Positions 1 through 10,719 of a DNA stretch of 64,000 bases are shown in pieces. Every line of letters starts with the position of its first letter. Positions within the stretch are counted from its first letter, which is position 1. A program made the position numbers and the translations under genes. Where the stretch lies: positions 2,403,606-2,467,605 of the forward strand of contig NW_006917096.1 of the NCBI RefSeq assembly GCF_000516985.1. Direction: 5' to 3'. This DNA is from Pestalotiopsis fici W106-1. Lineage: Eukaryota; Ascomycota; Sordariomycetes; Amphisphaeriales; Sporocadaceae. The notes beneath the pieces are model-generated. The model saw nothing but the letters and a program-made list of their open reading frames with translations, ran no database searches and had not been told where the DNA came from.

Positions 1-1
1 C

Positions 2-3000
2 CATGCAAGACTCATTGCCGAGATGGCTAGAGCGCGAGACAACGAAGCTGCTTCCGAGAACCAGCCAGAGCACTCGGATGACTCGGCCACAGAACGGCTG
101 AACCGCTCCAACTCTTTCGCTCAAGCAGTCGAGCAAGTTGTGCTAGAGTATGAGAAGACCATTCAGTCTTTGGAACAGTCTCTCTCCAGTACCCGCTCAA
201 CGCTTTCCACTACGGAAGGCAACCTGCTCGAGAAGGAGACAAAGTGTGCGTACGTTGAGACCATCAACACGCAGCTTCAGGCTCGCCTCCAGAAACTGAT
301 GGATCGGGAAGCCAACACCGAGAACTATCTGCATGATCTGGAGACGAAGCTCGATGGCCATACATCCGGAGAGGAGAAAAATGCAACCATAGTCTCGGAG
401 CTACGGAAAGAGATTGTGCGCATCCGTGAAAATGAGGCTGCTTGCGAAGATTACATTTCGACACTTGAAGAGAGGTTAGCAGAGGCTGACCAGGACAGTG
501 AGCTCATGCAGCGTGAGATTGATCGCTTGGAGCAAGTTATTGAGCGCCAGCGAAGTCTAGGCAAGCTGGACAACTTGCTTTACGAATTGGACAACATTCA
601 GAAAGACGGCCCTGAGGCCGAGGCTAGCAACGGAGTAGGACACCGCCGCACATTCTCTGAGCGATCAACCAAGAGTCACGTCAGTCGGACTTCCGTCAGC
701 CACGCGCGCCGCGAACTTCCCGATGTTGGCGAAGAGGAGGCAGAGGAAGACGAAGACGCTGCCAAGGTTGCTCAAGACAAGGAGCGTGACTCTGCTGAAT
801 CTGGAGAGCACTCTGGAGAAGAGTCCACGCTGGATGTCAATGAAAAGCCATCAGTCGCCGAATATGAGCCGACGAGTCCTGCACAAAGCAAATTTGTCGC
901 CGATAAGCTTGAGAATGTGACGGAAGAGCTTATTCATCTTCGAGTGGAGCACGAGACAACCTTGAACGAATACGACACTTTGCAGACCAAGTATGAAGAG
1001 GCTCTGAAGACTTTGTCGGAGCTTCAGGATGCGATTGATGAGGCTAAGCACCCCAGTCGCAACCGAGACTCCCTTCTTTCTGCCACATCCCCAAACGAAA
1101 CTCGCCCGCCGTCTTTTTTATCCGATGCCAAGACCAACGACACAAAGGATGGGACCCGCTTCTCATCGCGATCGCTCTCCTCGGAGTTATCCTCAGCTAT
1201 GGAATCCCCAGCTACTATCGATTCTCCGAGTGATGTCGAGACACCGAAGCCCGCAGAGTCTGTTGACTCTCCTACGCAGGAGATTGTAGCTTCAGCGCCC
1301 GACACTCAAGACGAACTTTCTCTTGAGTTAGAGCAATTGAAGTCGTTGGCCGCCGAGAAGGAGGCAGCGGAGAAGGAGCTCGCTGAGAAGTATGCTCAGC
1401 TTGAGCAAAAGCACAGTGAGACTCTGGACATAGTTGAAGAGTTGAAGACAGAGGTCGCAAAGGCGAAATATGCTGAGCCTCCCTCACCAAGAAGCGCCAC
1501 CCCAGTGATCCGTCGCAAATCTAGTCAAAATTTTATGATCATTGACAGAGCGCACAGGTCGTTCGCTCAGCTGAGGAACATTGCAGCAGAAAACTTTGAG
1601 GAACAGCCAGATAAGATGGAAAACTTTGAAGTGCATCTCAATGCCGCCATGCACGAACTGCACTCCCGATCGGAACGTATCCAGGAACTCGAGGCTGATG
1701 TTGCAAATGCCAAGAAGGAGATGGAGACTAAGATGACCATCATTTCCGGCCTCACACGAGAGCGCTCCAGCTTGAAGGCCAGTCCCATGGACATGTCTAT
1801 GGTCTCTACAATGAGGAACCAGCTCGAGCAGAACGAGAAACAGTTCAAGAATCTTCAACAAGCACATGCTACTCGCGAGTCCGAACTTATGGCCGAGCTG
1901 GAAGCCCTTCGCAAGAACATCCAAGAGACGGCAGAGACAAAACCGGTGGCTTCAGACGATTCAGCCGCCAAAGAACTCTCTGCTGCCCATGATGAGATTG
2001 TCGCTGCGCAGGTGAAGAAGATCCAGGAGTTGGAGTCTGACCTGAGTGACTGGGAGAGCAAGCATCAAGCTGCACTGCAGACAATGCAGGCCACAGAAAG
2101 TCAGATGAAGCAGACCATTGACGAACTAGAGACTCAAGTTGCCGCAGTAAATGATAAGTTTACTCAATCGCAGGACGGCACTCAGAATCCTGAGGAGGCT
2201 AAGGACGCCGAGGACAAACACCAGGCTCTTATTACATCCCTCCAGAGTGAGATTAGCGAATACAAGTCCACGATTGATATCAATGCCAGCAAGGTGGCAG
2301 AGCTGGAGAAGGCACACTTGGCCACCAAGACTCAATTGGAAGAAGCCACTCAAGCGCACGATCTGGCCGCGAACAACCACAAGGACCTTGTCACCAAGCT
2401 CGAATCTCAGATCAGCGAACACGAGCAGACTCTCAAGACGCACCAGCAAAACCTTGAGCAGCTCCACGCCGACCATGCCAAGGGCATTGACGGCATCAAA
2501 TCTAGTTCGCAACAAGAGTACGAATCGCAACTTTCTACTCTTGTTAATGAACACGCCGAGAATGTCAGACTCCTGGAGAGCGATCTTGCTGATGCGCGAG
2601 AGGAACTTTCTACAATTGCTAGTCAAGTTGCTAACACACTTGGTGTGGAGGCGAGCATTGACAAGATCAACGAGAAGATCGAGGAGCTTCTTGCTGACCA
2701 GAAAATGCTGCTGGGCGAGCAAGAAAAGAAGGCCGAGCTCGAGATCCATGTCAATGAGCTGTCTTCTATTAACAACACGATCATGCGCGACCTTGAAACC
2801 GTCAAATCTGCGCTGAACGATATGCTCAAAGCGGACGGCGAAAACATCAAGAGCCCATATCCCTCCGTAGCTGAACAGGTTGCAGCAGTCACGAAGAGGC
2901 TTGGCGACCTGGAGAACAAGAACAAGAAGCACTCACGCCTAGTAGAAGAGCTTGAGGATCAGCTTCAGACCAACTATGACCAAGCTCAAATCACCAGCAA

Positions 3001-3667
3001 CCGTCTCTCAACATTGCAGTCTGAGCGTCAGGCACAGTTTGAGGAGATTGCAGCAGCACGTATCAAGGCGCAGGCCGATCTGGATCAGCTTCGCGAAGAA
3101 CATGCGGCTCTGCAGACTCGTCTGGAGCAGACAGAAGGTGTCCAAAGATCCAACTCTTTGAACTCACAAGTCCGCAGGAGTGCATCGCACACATCGCTGC
3201 CATCTCCTCCTCCTGCCATTCCTCTGCCACCTTTGCCCGGCGGTGGTTCCACTTCTCCTCCGCCAGGTGCGTCGCCTGGTAGCGGGCGACCGCAGAGCAA
3301 TGATTTGGCCATGGCCCAGATCAGAGAAGACCAGGATGCTCGCATTCGTACGATTGAGCGTCATCTGAACGCAGAGAAGCAGCTGACGTCGACTCTTGAG
3401 GAGGCTCTCACAGATCTTGAGAGACAATCGAACAAGGTCAAGGCAGACTGTGAGGCCTGGCGCAAGCGGGCCATGGAGCTCGAGGGCGAGGTCAAGGATC
3501 TCAAGGACAAGCCACAGAAGGACAGCCGCTGGCGCGACAGTCTCCAGCAGGTCGAAGAGGAGCGCAAGAAACGCCAAGACGCCGAGAGAGCTGCCGCTCA
3601 TCTACAAGAGCGGATGGCAGCCATCAACCAGAAGAAAAAGAAGAAGGGCAGTCTCAATTGCTTCTAG
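2..3667 (+). CDS. Kinesin tail (C-terminal part, 5' truncated by window edge)
   Basis: The frame is open from base 2 without a stop before the first ATG at 23, so the protein begins outside the window; about 1,221 residues are visible, ending at TAG 3665-3667. Nearly all of it is predicted coiled coil: heptad-rich Glu/Lys/Gln/Leu segments broken by acidic Ser-rich linkers (bases 640-900, 1030-1320) and a proline-rich stretch near 3200-3300. The opening residues and the following SFAQAVEQVVLEYEKTIQSL block resemble the stalk of large fungal KIF4/KIF21-like kinesins, which carry an N-terminal motor and move along microtubules. No motor motif is in view, so the family call is from resemblance. 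The C-terminus is a lysine run followed by GSLNCF, with Cys second from last, so it is not a CaaX box. It is convergent with the receptor gene at 4698-6260. Another giant coiled-coil protein is possible. Confidence 0.7.
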   Translation, partial: HARLIAEMARARDNEAASENQPEHSDDSATERLNRSNSFAQAVEQVVLEYEKTIQSLEQSLSSTRSTLSTTEGNLLEKETKCAYVETINTQLQARLQKLMDREANTENYLHDLETKLDGHTSGEEKNATIVSELRKEIVRIRENEAACEDYISTLEERLAEADQDSELMQREIDRLEQVIERQRSLGKLDNLLYELDNIQKDGPEAEASNGVGHRRTFSERSTKSHVSRTSVSHARRELPDVGEEEAEEDEDAAKVAQDKERDSAESGEHSGEESTLDVNEKPSVAEYEPTSPAQSKFVADKLENVTEELIHLRVEHETTLNEYDTLQTKYEEALKTLSELQDAIDEAKHPSRNRDSLLSATSPNETRPPSFLSDAKTNDTKDGTRFSSRSLSSELSSAMESPATIDSPSDVETPKPAESVDSPTQEIVASAPDTQDELSLELEQLKSLAAEKEAAEKELAEKYAQLEQKHSETLDIVEELKTEVAKAKYAEPPSPRSATPVIRRKSSQNFMIIDRAHRSFAQLRNIAAENFEEQPDKMENFEVHLNAAMHELHSRSERIQELEADVANAKKEMETKMTIISGLTRERSSLKASPMDMSMVSTMRNQLEQNEKQFKNLQQAHATRESELMAELEALRKNIQETAETKPVASDDSAAKELSAAHDEIVAAQVKKIQELESDLSDWESKHQAALQTMQATESQMKQTIDELETQVAAVNDKFTQSQDGTQNPEEAKDAEDKHQALITSLQSEISEYKSTIDINASKVAELEKAHLATKTQLEEATQAHDLAANNHKDLVTKLESQISEHEQTLKTHQQNLEQLHADHAKGIDGIKSSSQQEYESQLSTLVNEHAENVRLLESDLADAREELSTIASQVANTLGVEASIDKINEKIEELLADQKMLLGEQEKKAELEIHVNELSSINNTIMRDLETVKSALNDMLKADGENIKSPYPSVAEQVAAVTKRLGDLENKNKKHSRLVEELEDQLQTNYDQAQITSNRLSTLQSERQAQFEEIAAARIKAQADLDQLREEHAALQTRLEQTEGVQRSNSLNSQVRRSASHTSLPSPPPAIPLPPLPGGGSTSPPPGASPGSGRPQSNDLAMAQIREDQDARIRTIERHLNAEKQLTSTLEEALTDLERQSNKVKADCEAWRKRAMELEGEVKDLKDKPQKDSRWRDSLQQVEEERKKRQDAERAAAHLQERMAAINQKKKKKGSLNCF

Positions 3668-4697
3668 GTCAAGTTTTGTCTGGTAGTGCTCGTTCTCTCA
3701 TTGCTGTCGTTGGCTCTGTACGGATCCTACATCACTCACGCTTCTCTTTTGCCCACGCCTCTTGTTCCAACGTTCCAAAAAATGGCACGCCATGCGTGTC
3801 CTTGGCCGAACGAGGCTTGGTCGTCACCTCTTGTATGATGCGCATTTCGACTTCATCCGTTACATATTCTAGTCGTGCCCTTTCCGAATCTCGAGAAAAT
3901 CGATTTCCGAATTTCACTTACGACACTTTTCGGTACTCTACTCTAATAACGCGTCTCTTTCGACACTTTCCCCGCAAATGGTACAATTGATACAACATCA
4001 GCATGTCACGCAATGTAGAATGACTTGGACGGGAAATGAAGCGATGGAAATAGGTCTTTGCGACGAATCACCAATACCCTCTTCTCACGAAGTTCCTGTT
4101 TTTTTATTTTTTTCCTTTTTCGATACACCTTAAGACTTTTTCTTTTCTTTTTCTTTCAAGCATGTTACATTCAGCGGTGTGCTGCAGCGGAAGGAGGCAG
4201 CTCAGGCTTGGGCAATAAAATATCTTTGATATACCACCTCGTCTTCTGTTTGTTGTCGCGCCCCCATCACCGGCGATTCTCGTGACTATATGTTTGTTTG
4301 GAGAATTCTCCAAGCGCATAATATCCGGGTTTCAATCAGGGGCTCGTATTATGACGACTGGTTGGCTCTTTTGGGACACCTAGTTCGAAGGGCCGTATTT
4401 TGTGTCTTGTTCTCGTATATATACCTGTCTGTGGGTCTGTTTATATAGCTTTATGAAATGTGTAAAGTGTATCTTGACCTTGAATGAGTCTTCTGCAAGT
4501 TGCCTATCCGAAGTCTCGGTACTCTCCCTCCTGACAATGCGCATGTGGGCATGATCACCATCATCATGGTGTCCATTTACTTGAATTCGAGTCACTACAT
4601 GGCAATGGGTTCGGCGTGGGCTCAGTGGCCCATGAAACAATGTTATCCTACCACCTTGGCCAACATAATGTCTTATGAAATAATTACAACAATACTC
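3668..4697. other. Convergent intergenic region / 3' UTRs
   Basis: Between two converging stop codons. It holds T-rich tracts around 4100-4165 and no convincing coding frame. The plus-strand frame that runs from 4500 into 4970 is a Leu-rich shadow of the CAG repeat in the receptor gene. Confidence 0.6.
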
Positions 4698-4886
4698 TTA
4701 CGGCCCGTAACTGATTCTCGTATCATGAGTGCATGTAATGCCGACCTCGCGATCCGGCGCGAAGACTTCCGTTTCGGCACAGATATGCGTATCGGCGCGC
4801 CCTTTGCCCAAAACATTGCGCTCGAGTGTATCAAAGCTCTCATTGGTGATGCTTCCAAAAGGATACCCGCGCTGATGATGTGTCTG

Positions 4887-4917
<31 letters not shown>

Positions 4918-6260
4918 TGTCCACTCGCGGCCTCGAGGTCTGTCGACATTTGGCTCATCTCGTGCCCTAGCAGAATACCCTCACGCGAGCCAACGTCTCG
5001 CTCGGTTGCGCTCGTCGCAAACCCCGAGTCGCCGCCGAGGCGGTCGCGGAGCTGTTTCAGCTGTTCGCGTCGGCGGCGGTTCTTTTCAATCGTGGTCGAG
5101 TACGTCCCTCCCCCTCTTCCCCCGCCCGAAGACGGCGAGAGTGACGAGGACTTGTCGTGTTGCTTCTGGTTTCCTAGGCACCGGAAGAGGGGCCAAGTAC
5201 CCAATTTGGTGGGTAGAAACTGGGTAAAGAAGCGCGTGACGACGGGTATGCAGCCACAGACTATGGCGCCGTTGGTCTCGGCAAAGCTGAGGGTCAGCTG
5301 GTTTGATATGGGGTTTGACGACGTTGGCCGTGACGAGATAAACGTCAGGATCGTGACGCGGTATGTGGAAATGGCGCAGACTCTAGGTATTTCGAGCATT
5401 AGAACCACACAATTATTTCCTGGGGGGTTCGAGAAAAGCCTACAAAGACCCAGCGCCAAAGAGACACAAAACAGCCATCTTCCTCCGCGGACTCATCTGA
5501 AGAGGCGCCACGACCCCGATTGGCAAGACCAAGATGGCGAAATCAACAAGGATATTAGAGACGCCATAGAACATGCCTAGGGCCTGGTCGGCAGCCTTCA
5601 TGGTGTCCTTGCTGACGGGGTCAAATATCAAGAGAGACAGGACCACCGAAATCAGAGTCTCGAGACAGAGAAAAGCTATGATGCCGTGAACGGTCCAGCG
5701 GAATGAGCGAATGGGCGAGAGCCGCAGGTAAAAGACGAGGATGGACAGGCGGGCAAGGGTCAGGGCTAGGGCGAAGAAGATGCTGGTCACTGCATTAAAC
5801 TGGTGTTGTTACATCCATCAGTCCCTGGATTGATTATCTTTTAATTTGAGGAAAATACTCACGAGATCGAACCCCTCTTCATAAACTCGCTGCACTTCTG
5901 GGTCATCAGGTCCCTTGGCCACAGCTTGTGCCGCCAAGAGCCTTTGTATCCATGGATTGACTGTTTGAGGAGTTATCAGAGCAAATCTCTGTACATGTTG
6001 TTGATGATATAGGCCTACATGGAAATATCATGATTGCAAAGACCCATGTTGAAACCAAAGCGGCAATGTTCAAGTCTAGGAGGCGTGGTAAGCTTTGGTA
6101 TACTGGACCATCGGAGAACTCATGAACACAATCATTCCAACCTACAATCAGCAGGACCAAGTCTCTCGTTAGCTACTCGAAGCTTGGTAAATATGCGCAG
6201 AAGCACGAATAGTGTTGAAAACGCAGTCGTAGCGATGCCGGCAGCCTCGTGAGGCTCCAT
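4698..6260 (-). CDS. PTH11-like / fungal rhodopsin-fold integral membrane protein
   Basis: Five exons on the minus strand: 6260-6146, 6075-6019, 5960-5863, 5799-5444 and 5382-4698, with introns of 70, 58, 63 and 61 nt. The spliced length is 1,311 nt (436 aa) in one frame. Splicing restores family hallmarks: after RLGPAD the protein reads YLNIAALVSTWVF, later FALALTLARLSILVFYLRL, a DFAILVLPIGVV helix, and GAGSLVCAISTYRVTIL, matching the helix order of the fungal Rhodopsin_fung (DUF3468-type) family of seven-helix proteins related to PTH11. No CFEM domain precedes the helices. The cytosolic tail is long, Ser/Gly- and Arg-rich, and carries a 12-Gln run. Such receptors sit in the plasma membrane and in some pathogens sense surface cues; the ligand here is unknown. 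The two 5' introns are less certain than the rest. Confidence 0.82.
4884..4919 (-). repeat. CAG/CAA trinucleotide repeat, polyglutamine in receptor tail
   Basis: Twelve consecutive glutamine codons (eight CAG, three CAA, one CAG on the minus strand) in the C-terminal tail of the PTH11-like protein, followed by Thr-His-His-Gln. It is a likely length-variable microsatellite. Confidence 0.9.
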
Positions 6261-7890
6261 GGCGATAGTCAGTCGCCGCACTTGACGACAACTCAGAACC
6301 AACGCTGATTCAAGAATGGCGGAAGAAGGACCATGCGAATATCTGTGGGACAAGTACAAGCTTAAAGGCCGTGCTTGTTTCTAATTCTATCGGGTTGGAA
6401 GGAAAGGGAATGAATTCAACCTTTGTCGCCGATGGGGTGTTGTCTTGCATCTGTACAACGTATTTCTTCTTGTTGATTTATATATGTTCTCTTTGCTGAC
6501 TAGCTCTGAGGTATTGACTCAGGCGTTTCAACGGAACCGAGCCATGGAGAACCAGGATCAAGTCTTCGGGTAAGGAAACGAGGGCATTGTTGTTGATGAT
6601 AACCGGGAAGAACCACGTGGGTTTATCGCTGAGGGTCGTCCCGCGCTGGATTGGATCTTGCGCATATGCGGGTTTCCTGTCTTTGCCCCGATCTGCAGCC
6701 GCCTCCCTTCCTGTTCGTATTTCATGTTCATCGGCTGCGTCTCCTGTAGGAAAATGGGGGCCCGTCTTTTTTGCAGAGTGGTGGGTTGCCAATCGTTTTT
6801 CCCATCCTAGACGGCGCAGTGCAGCCAGACCAAACTCTTCGTGGCACCGCCCCTCCAATCTCTTGCAGGTGGGACACTCTCATACAAACCTTTGCCATTC
6901 TCGGCTGAGGGGTTGATAGCTGATTTCAAATCTCCAAACATCACGCTTGGGGTTTCTAGATAAAACAGATACGAATGTCTTACTTTGTATAAGATGTTTG
7001 GTCTGCACCAAGGCGTCAATGTCATTCTTTCAGCGATGCCAAGAATTACGAGCTGCTTAGGCATATCCTCCAAAGGTCTCACCAGAAGCTGCATGACACT
7101 CGCTACTACCACACTTTACTGCAGCCAGCATAACTAGAGAGGCGTTCTTGTGTAAGGTGGCACAATGATTGGTGGCCCGTTGCTGCTCGTCGGTTTTGCA
7201 AACACCCGAGATGTTTCTATCCAAGGAAGTCATCTGGCGACAGTGATTCAGTATGACCAACACGATAGTCCTGTCCAACCTCTTCGATTACGTGCCTGCA
7301 TTTGTCCGTTCCACGTGCATAGGCGCTTGAATAAGAGGTCGAAGCTGGTGTCGTGCGACTCAGCTCCTTGGTGTGGTTCCTTAACACAACTTGTTGCTTG
7401 TGCTGGCACAAAACCAGGAGAGATGACTCTTTCCTTGAATTCTCCAAAAAAGTGTCAAGAAAATGACTTGGACTAAACTCCTGCTGGTATAAGTACCTTG
7501 GATCACAGTTTGTATGCGCACGCGACACATTCACCTCTTCTTGCAGCAGGATTGAGTAACAATGATGGCGCCCCTTTCTTAGGTTTCCAGTCAATCAATA
7601 AGGATTGCTATTGTTTGCTGCGGTCAGAAAGATTTGGGATAATACATTTCTTATGTCAAGCCACACTGAATAGACATGTCTGCTTTCATAGTACAACATG
7701 TTGGGGGTTAGCAAATGGTACTTTGACCGACTGACTGCATCATATTTGCCCTATTGACGCTGTGGGAAATATCGCTGGTTTCTATAGGGAGTCAGAAAAG
7801 CGAGTGACATTTTCTGTAGATTTCAATCAAATATGACATGTAAAATGACACATAAAAATGTGGCGCAGCCGTACTTGTGCCCGGCAACTT
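6261..7890. other. Intergenic, no gene recognised
   Basis: About 1.6 kb upstream of the receptor gene. Overlapping frames exist on both strands at 6478-6916 and 7165-7594, but none shows a recognisable motif, a splice pattern or persuasive composition. It probably includes the receptor promoter. Confidence 0.5.
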
Positions 7891-7891
7891 C

Positions 7892-7899
7892 TATATAAA
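7892..7899 (+). promoter_or_regulatory. TATA box of a probable decayed gene
   Basis: TATATAAA followed within about 70 nt by a pyrimidine-rich leader, then by coding-like but frame-broken sequence from about 8160. It looks like a fungal core promoter. The transcription start is inferred. Confidence 0.4.
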
Positions 7900-8160
7900 C
7901 AGTAGATCTACCTCGCTAAAGCTCCAGAGTTCTCAGACCATCATTGTCGGGTTGATACCAGAGTACTTTCACTTCTGATTCCTCACCTGCCTAATTTACG
8001 CATTCCACTATTTCTTCAAGATACAGTTAATCATACTGAGTGACTGTTATTATGAAGGACTGCACTCAGTGATAATGACAGAAGAGTATTATTAGGTGCT
8101 ACTTCCAACCACCAAATATCGCCTTTTCTCTAATTAATACTTTTCAGATAATGCTGATTA

Positions 8161-8852
8161 CAATATCACCATTACGACATCAATGGCCTTGATGAACAAG
8201 GCCACGACAATCGTCCGGATGACCTCAAAGCCTTGATAGATACGGCGGTGGAGGTATTGTCAAACATGATCAATACGAACCAGCAGTATCGAGAGGAGGT
8301 CGCTCGAACACATGGAGGCATTCTCAGGAATGCCTCCATCCAAGAAATTATCAATCACTTGTTATAATGATCGCCATGCCGAGGTGGAGCCCTCAACCAG
8401 CAAAGGTAGCGGTGTCCATTTGACTCCCACCATGTCATACTCTAGACGATGGAAAAGACCCGACCACCAAGAAGGTGGTCGACCTAAATAACCAGCAGCC
8501 GGTTATGAATGCCAAGAAGGCAGTTGCTTCATTGAAGGAGTATTGGCAGAGGGCAGAGCGTGACGGAAATGGGTCCGAGACCATTACTCAGGAACAAGTC
8601 CGCCAAGCCATTATCTTTGCCAGGGTTGATCTCCCTGGCGAAGAACGGACAACGCTTGACCGAATCAACAGTAGCTGGGGCCATATCACAAGCCGTACAA
8701 GACAGAAGTGTAAGAAAGACTTGATCGACGAGCATGGAGTCATCCAAGAAGCTAGCAGAAAATACGATGGAGAGGGCATCTTGACTTGGTCCAACTTGTC
8801 AACAGACGAACCTACATACTACCTACCTAGGTATCTTACACTACACAACTGA
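8161..8852 (+). pseudogene. Decayed multi-exon gene remnant, unknown family
   Basis: The frame from 8161 reads plausible protein (DINGLDEQGHDNRPDDLKAL, then EVLSNMINTNQQYREEV) up to a stop at 8365. A second frame then reads DRHAEVEPSTSK. Across a likely intron (gtagcg at about 8406 to ctctag at about 8446) it joins DDGKDPTTKKVVDLNNQQ and continues to about 8852 with a charged helical segment (SLKEYWQRAERD, QEQVRQAIIFARVDL). The first two pieces are in different frames and no in-frame start connects to them: a TGA lies at 8155. I therefore read this as a gene broken by a frameshift and stop. The family is not recognised. It lies upstream of further fragments and of the NACHT gene on the other strand. 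A live gene with an unusual intron layout is the alternative. Confidence 0.4.
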
Positions 8853-8878
8853 CTGGCGTGCCTGATCACTGGCAACGG

Positions 8879-10384
8879 TATACCTTACTCCGGAACAAGT
8901 GCGCCAGGTATGGCAGTTGCAACCTTTCCCTTTCTTGAGCTCCCAAGAGAGCTTCTCGACACTACCTCCCGGATCTGGAGGATCAAGCGTTGGATACCGA
9001 AAAGAAGTGTCTTTCTCCTGCGTGCTGAATTAATCGAGAAAATCCTTCGACCATTATGGTTGACGGTCGGCTTGTCAAAGCACTATCACGGTCCGTTTGT
9101 TGGAAGAAGGCTCATAAAATTCAGAAATACTGCCGAGGATTTATTCGATTAATCGTTTCCATTCCTGTCACTTTGCCTCTTACCAAAAGAATATTGTTTA
9201 TTACACAGCCAGAGAAATAGACCACGCCGACCCCTACTAGGTTGCGCATTGCAAGAGCATGACCATTGTCTGTCAAGCGTGACCTGGCCAACGACACTTC
9301 TATCCAGAAAGAGAATCACCACCCCTCGTGGTACTGTCATCCACGAGTTGCTCACTGAACACATCTCGTAGCGCATCAAACCTTCGAAGAGCTGAAATCT
9401 CTTCGTATCTGAGCACCCCGAGGCCCTAGTCTACGACGGCATTCAGCTTAGCACATACGAAACCATTGCTCGGTACGAGCGAGACGAGAGATGAACGATT
9501 CTGATACCGGATGATTTCATTGCTTCTCGGATCAGTTTCCCCGAATGGCCCCAAGTACCTCAAGGAACCGTTCGTAGTAACACGGGAAATCCCCGATTGT
9601 GCCGTCTTGACCTGTGGAGAACTTCCATTACAAACGCCTGGCCGTTTCGATGTGGGCTCCGGGGCTCAAGATCGAGAAGAAACGAGAAGTTTATTCTCGA
9701 AATTTTTTGAACAGTAGACCAGCCGAACACGCAGGAAGCAAGTCACGGGTGTGGAAAGCACAAAAGAAGCCCCCGACCCCAAGAAAAGAATATATTTGGT
9801 CCCTAAGTCATCCAACTATAGTCGGCCCCGGGAGTGAGTGCTGCTCTACTTGATACAACAGGCCAGAGTATCCAAATCACAATGGTTCTCTAGTATGTAA
9901 GCCATTGATATTTGCTAGAAAACTAGACTCTGGGTGAGACTCGCTCGGGTGTGCTCAGAGAACGAGACCTCAGACGATTCCGACGATGAGAGTACTTCGG
10001 AATCCGAACGGGGAAATCGAACAGCCGCGGACGACCCGACCAGATCGATAAAGTGCATCGGAGTGGATATAAAAACGAAACAGGAACCGAAAACCTACCA
10101 AAACTGATGCCCCTTTGCTTCAAGGAAGGGATGTATCATTCAAGTACTTCCAAAACCCTGGGTGGCGATATTCACCTAGATCGTACCTCCCTATGCCAAA
10201 TTATCTCGCAACTCGCAAGTCTGTGCGAAACCACATCCAGACAGCAACCTTTAGACACTATAGTCCACCAACGAGTCTAAGGAGTCTTCAGAGCGGCAAT
10301 CATCGCAGTATACAGCGCAGAGGGAGGGGGGGACGAGTCGAAAGAGACATGGAAACACGAACACACGAGGCGTCAACGATGTGA
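8879..10384 (+). pseudogene. Further coding-like fragments with stops and frame changes
   Basis: Short coding-looking pieces follow one another in changing frames: LPDLEDQALDTEKKC near 8960, VDGRLVKALSRSVCWKKAHK near 9055, an acidic Ser-rich stretch SENETSDDSDDESTSESERG near 9955, and an open frame at 10115-10384 reading KYFQNPGWRYSPRSYLPMP. Each is interrupted by stops and I could not join them with convincing splice sites. They may be the remainder of the broken gene at 8161-8852 or of a second one. No family is recognised and no transposon motif was seen. The 335 nt from 10385 to the end of the NACHT gene hold only an A-rich patch near 10510-10540. Confidence 0.3.
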
Positions 10385-10719
10385 TTTAGAATATAAGGCC
10401 GTGAAAGTTTGAATAACAAGCCTTCACTGAAGAATACTAGACACGCAACCCAACTAAGGAGTAGGAAATGATACCAGAAACACACAGGTGTGTTGATGAT
10501 ATTGCATGAAAGAGAAAAAAAAAAAGAAGAAGAAAAGAATTGAGCTGCAGCCACCAATAGATATATTTCAGCGCTAGATTCGTGTCTGCCAATACCAATG
10601 CCCACAATAGCGGTTGGTGCCATAACCATCAGACGACAGATCCGTGTGTTTAAGACTGATGATTTTCTTCCCTTGAATAAGTGTTGTAACCGCATGTACC
10701 ACCATACGAGTGGCCATGT

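Noticed and set aside
4500..4970. Leu-rich plus-strand frame
   Set aside because: It is the complement of the CAG repeat of the receptor gene.
6478..6916. Overlapping frames on both strands
   Set aside because: Neither has motifs or a plausible start context. They mask each other and look non-coding.
8824..8833. TACCTAGGTA palindrome
   Set aside because: A perfect 10-bp palindrome, but similar TACCTA/TAGGTA strings are scattered through the window and no gene start is near. No specific role can be supported.
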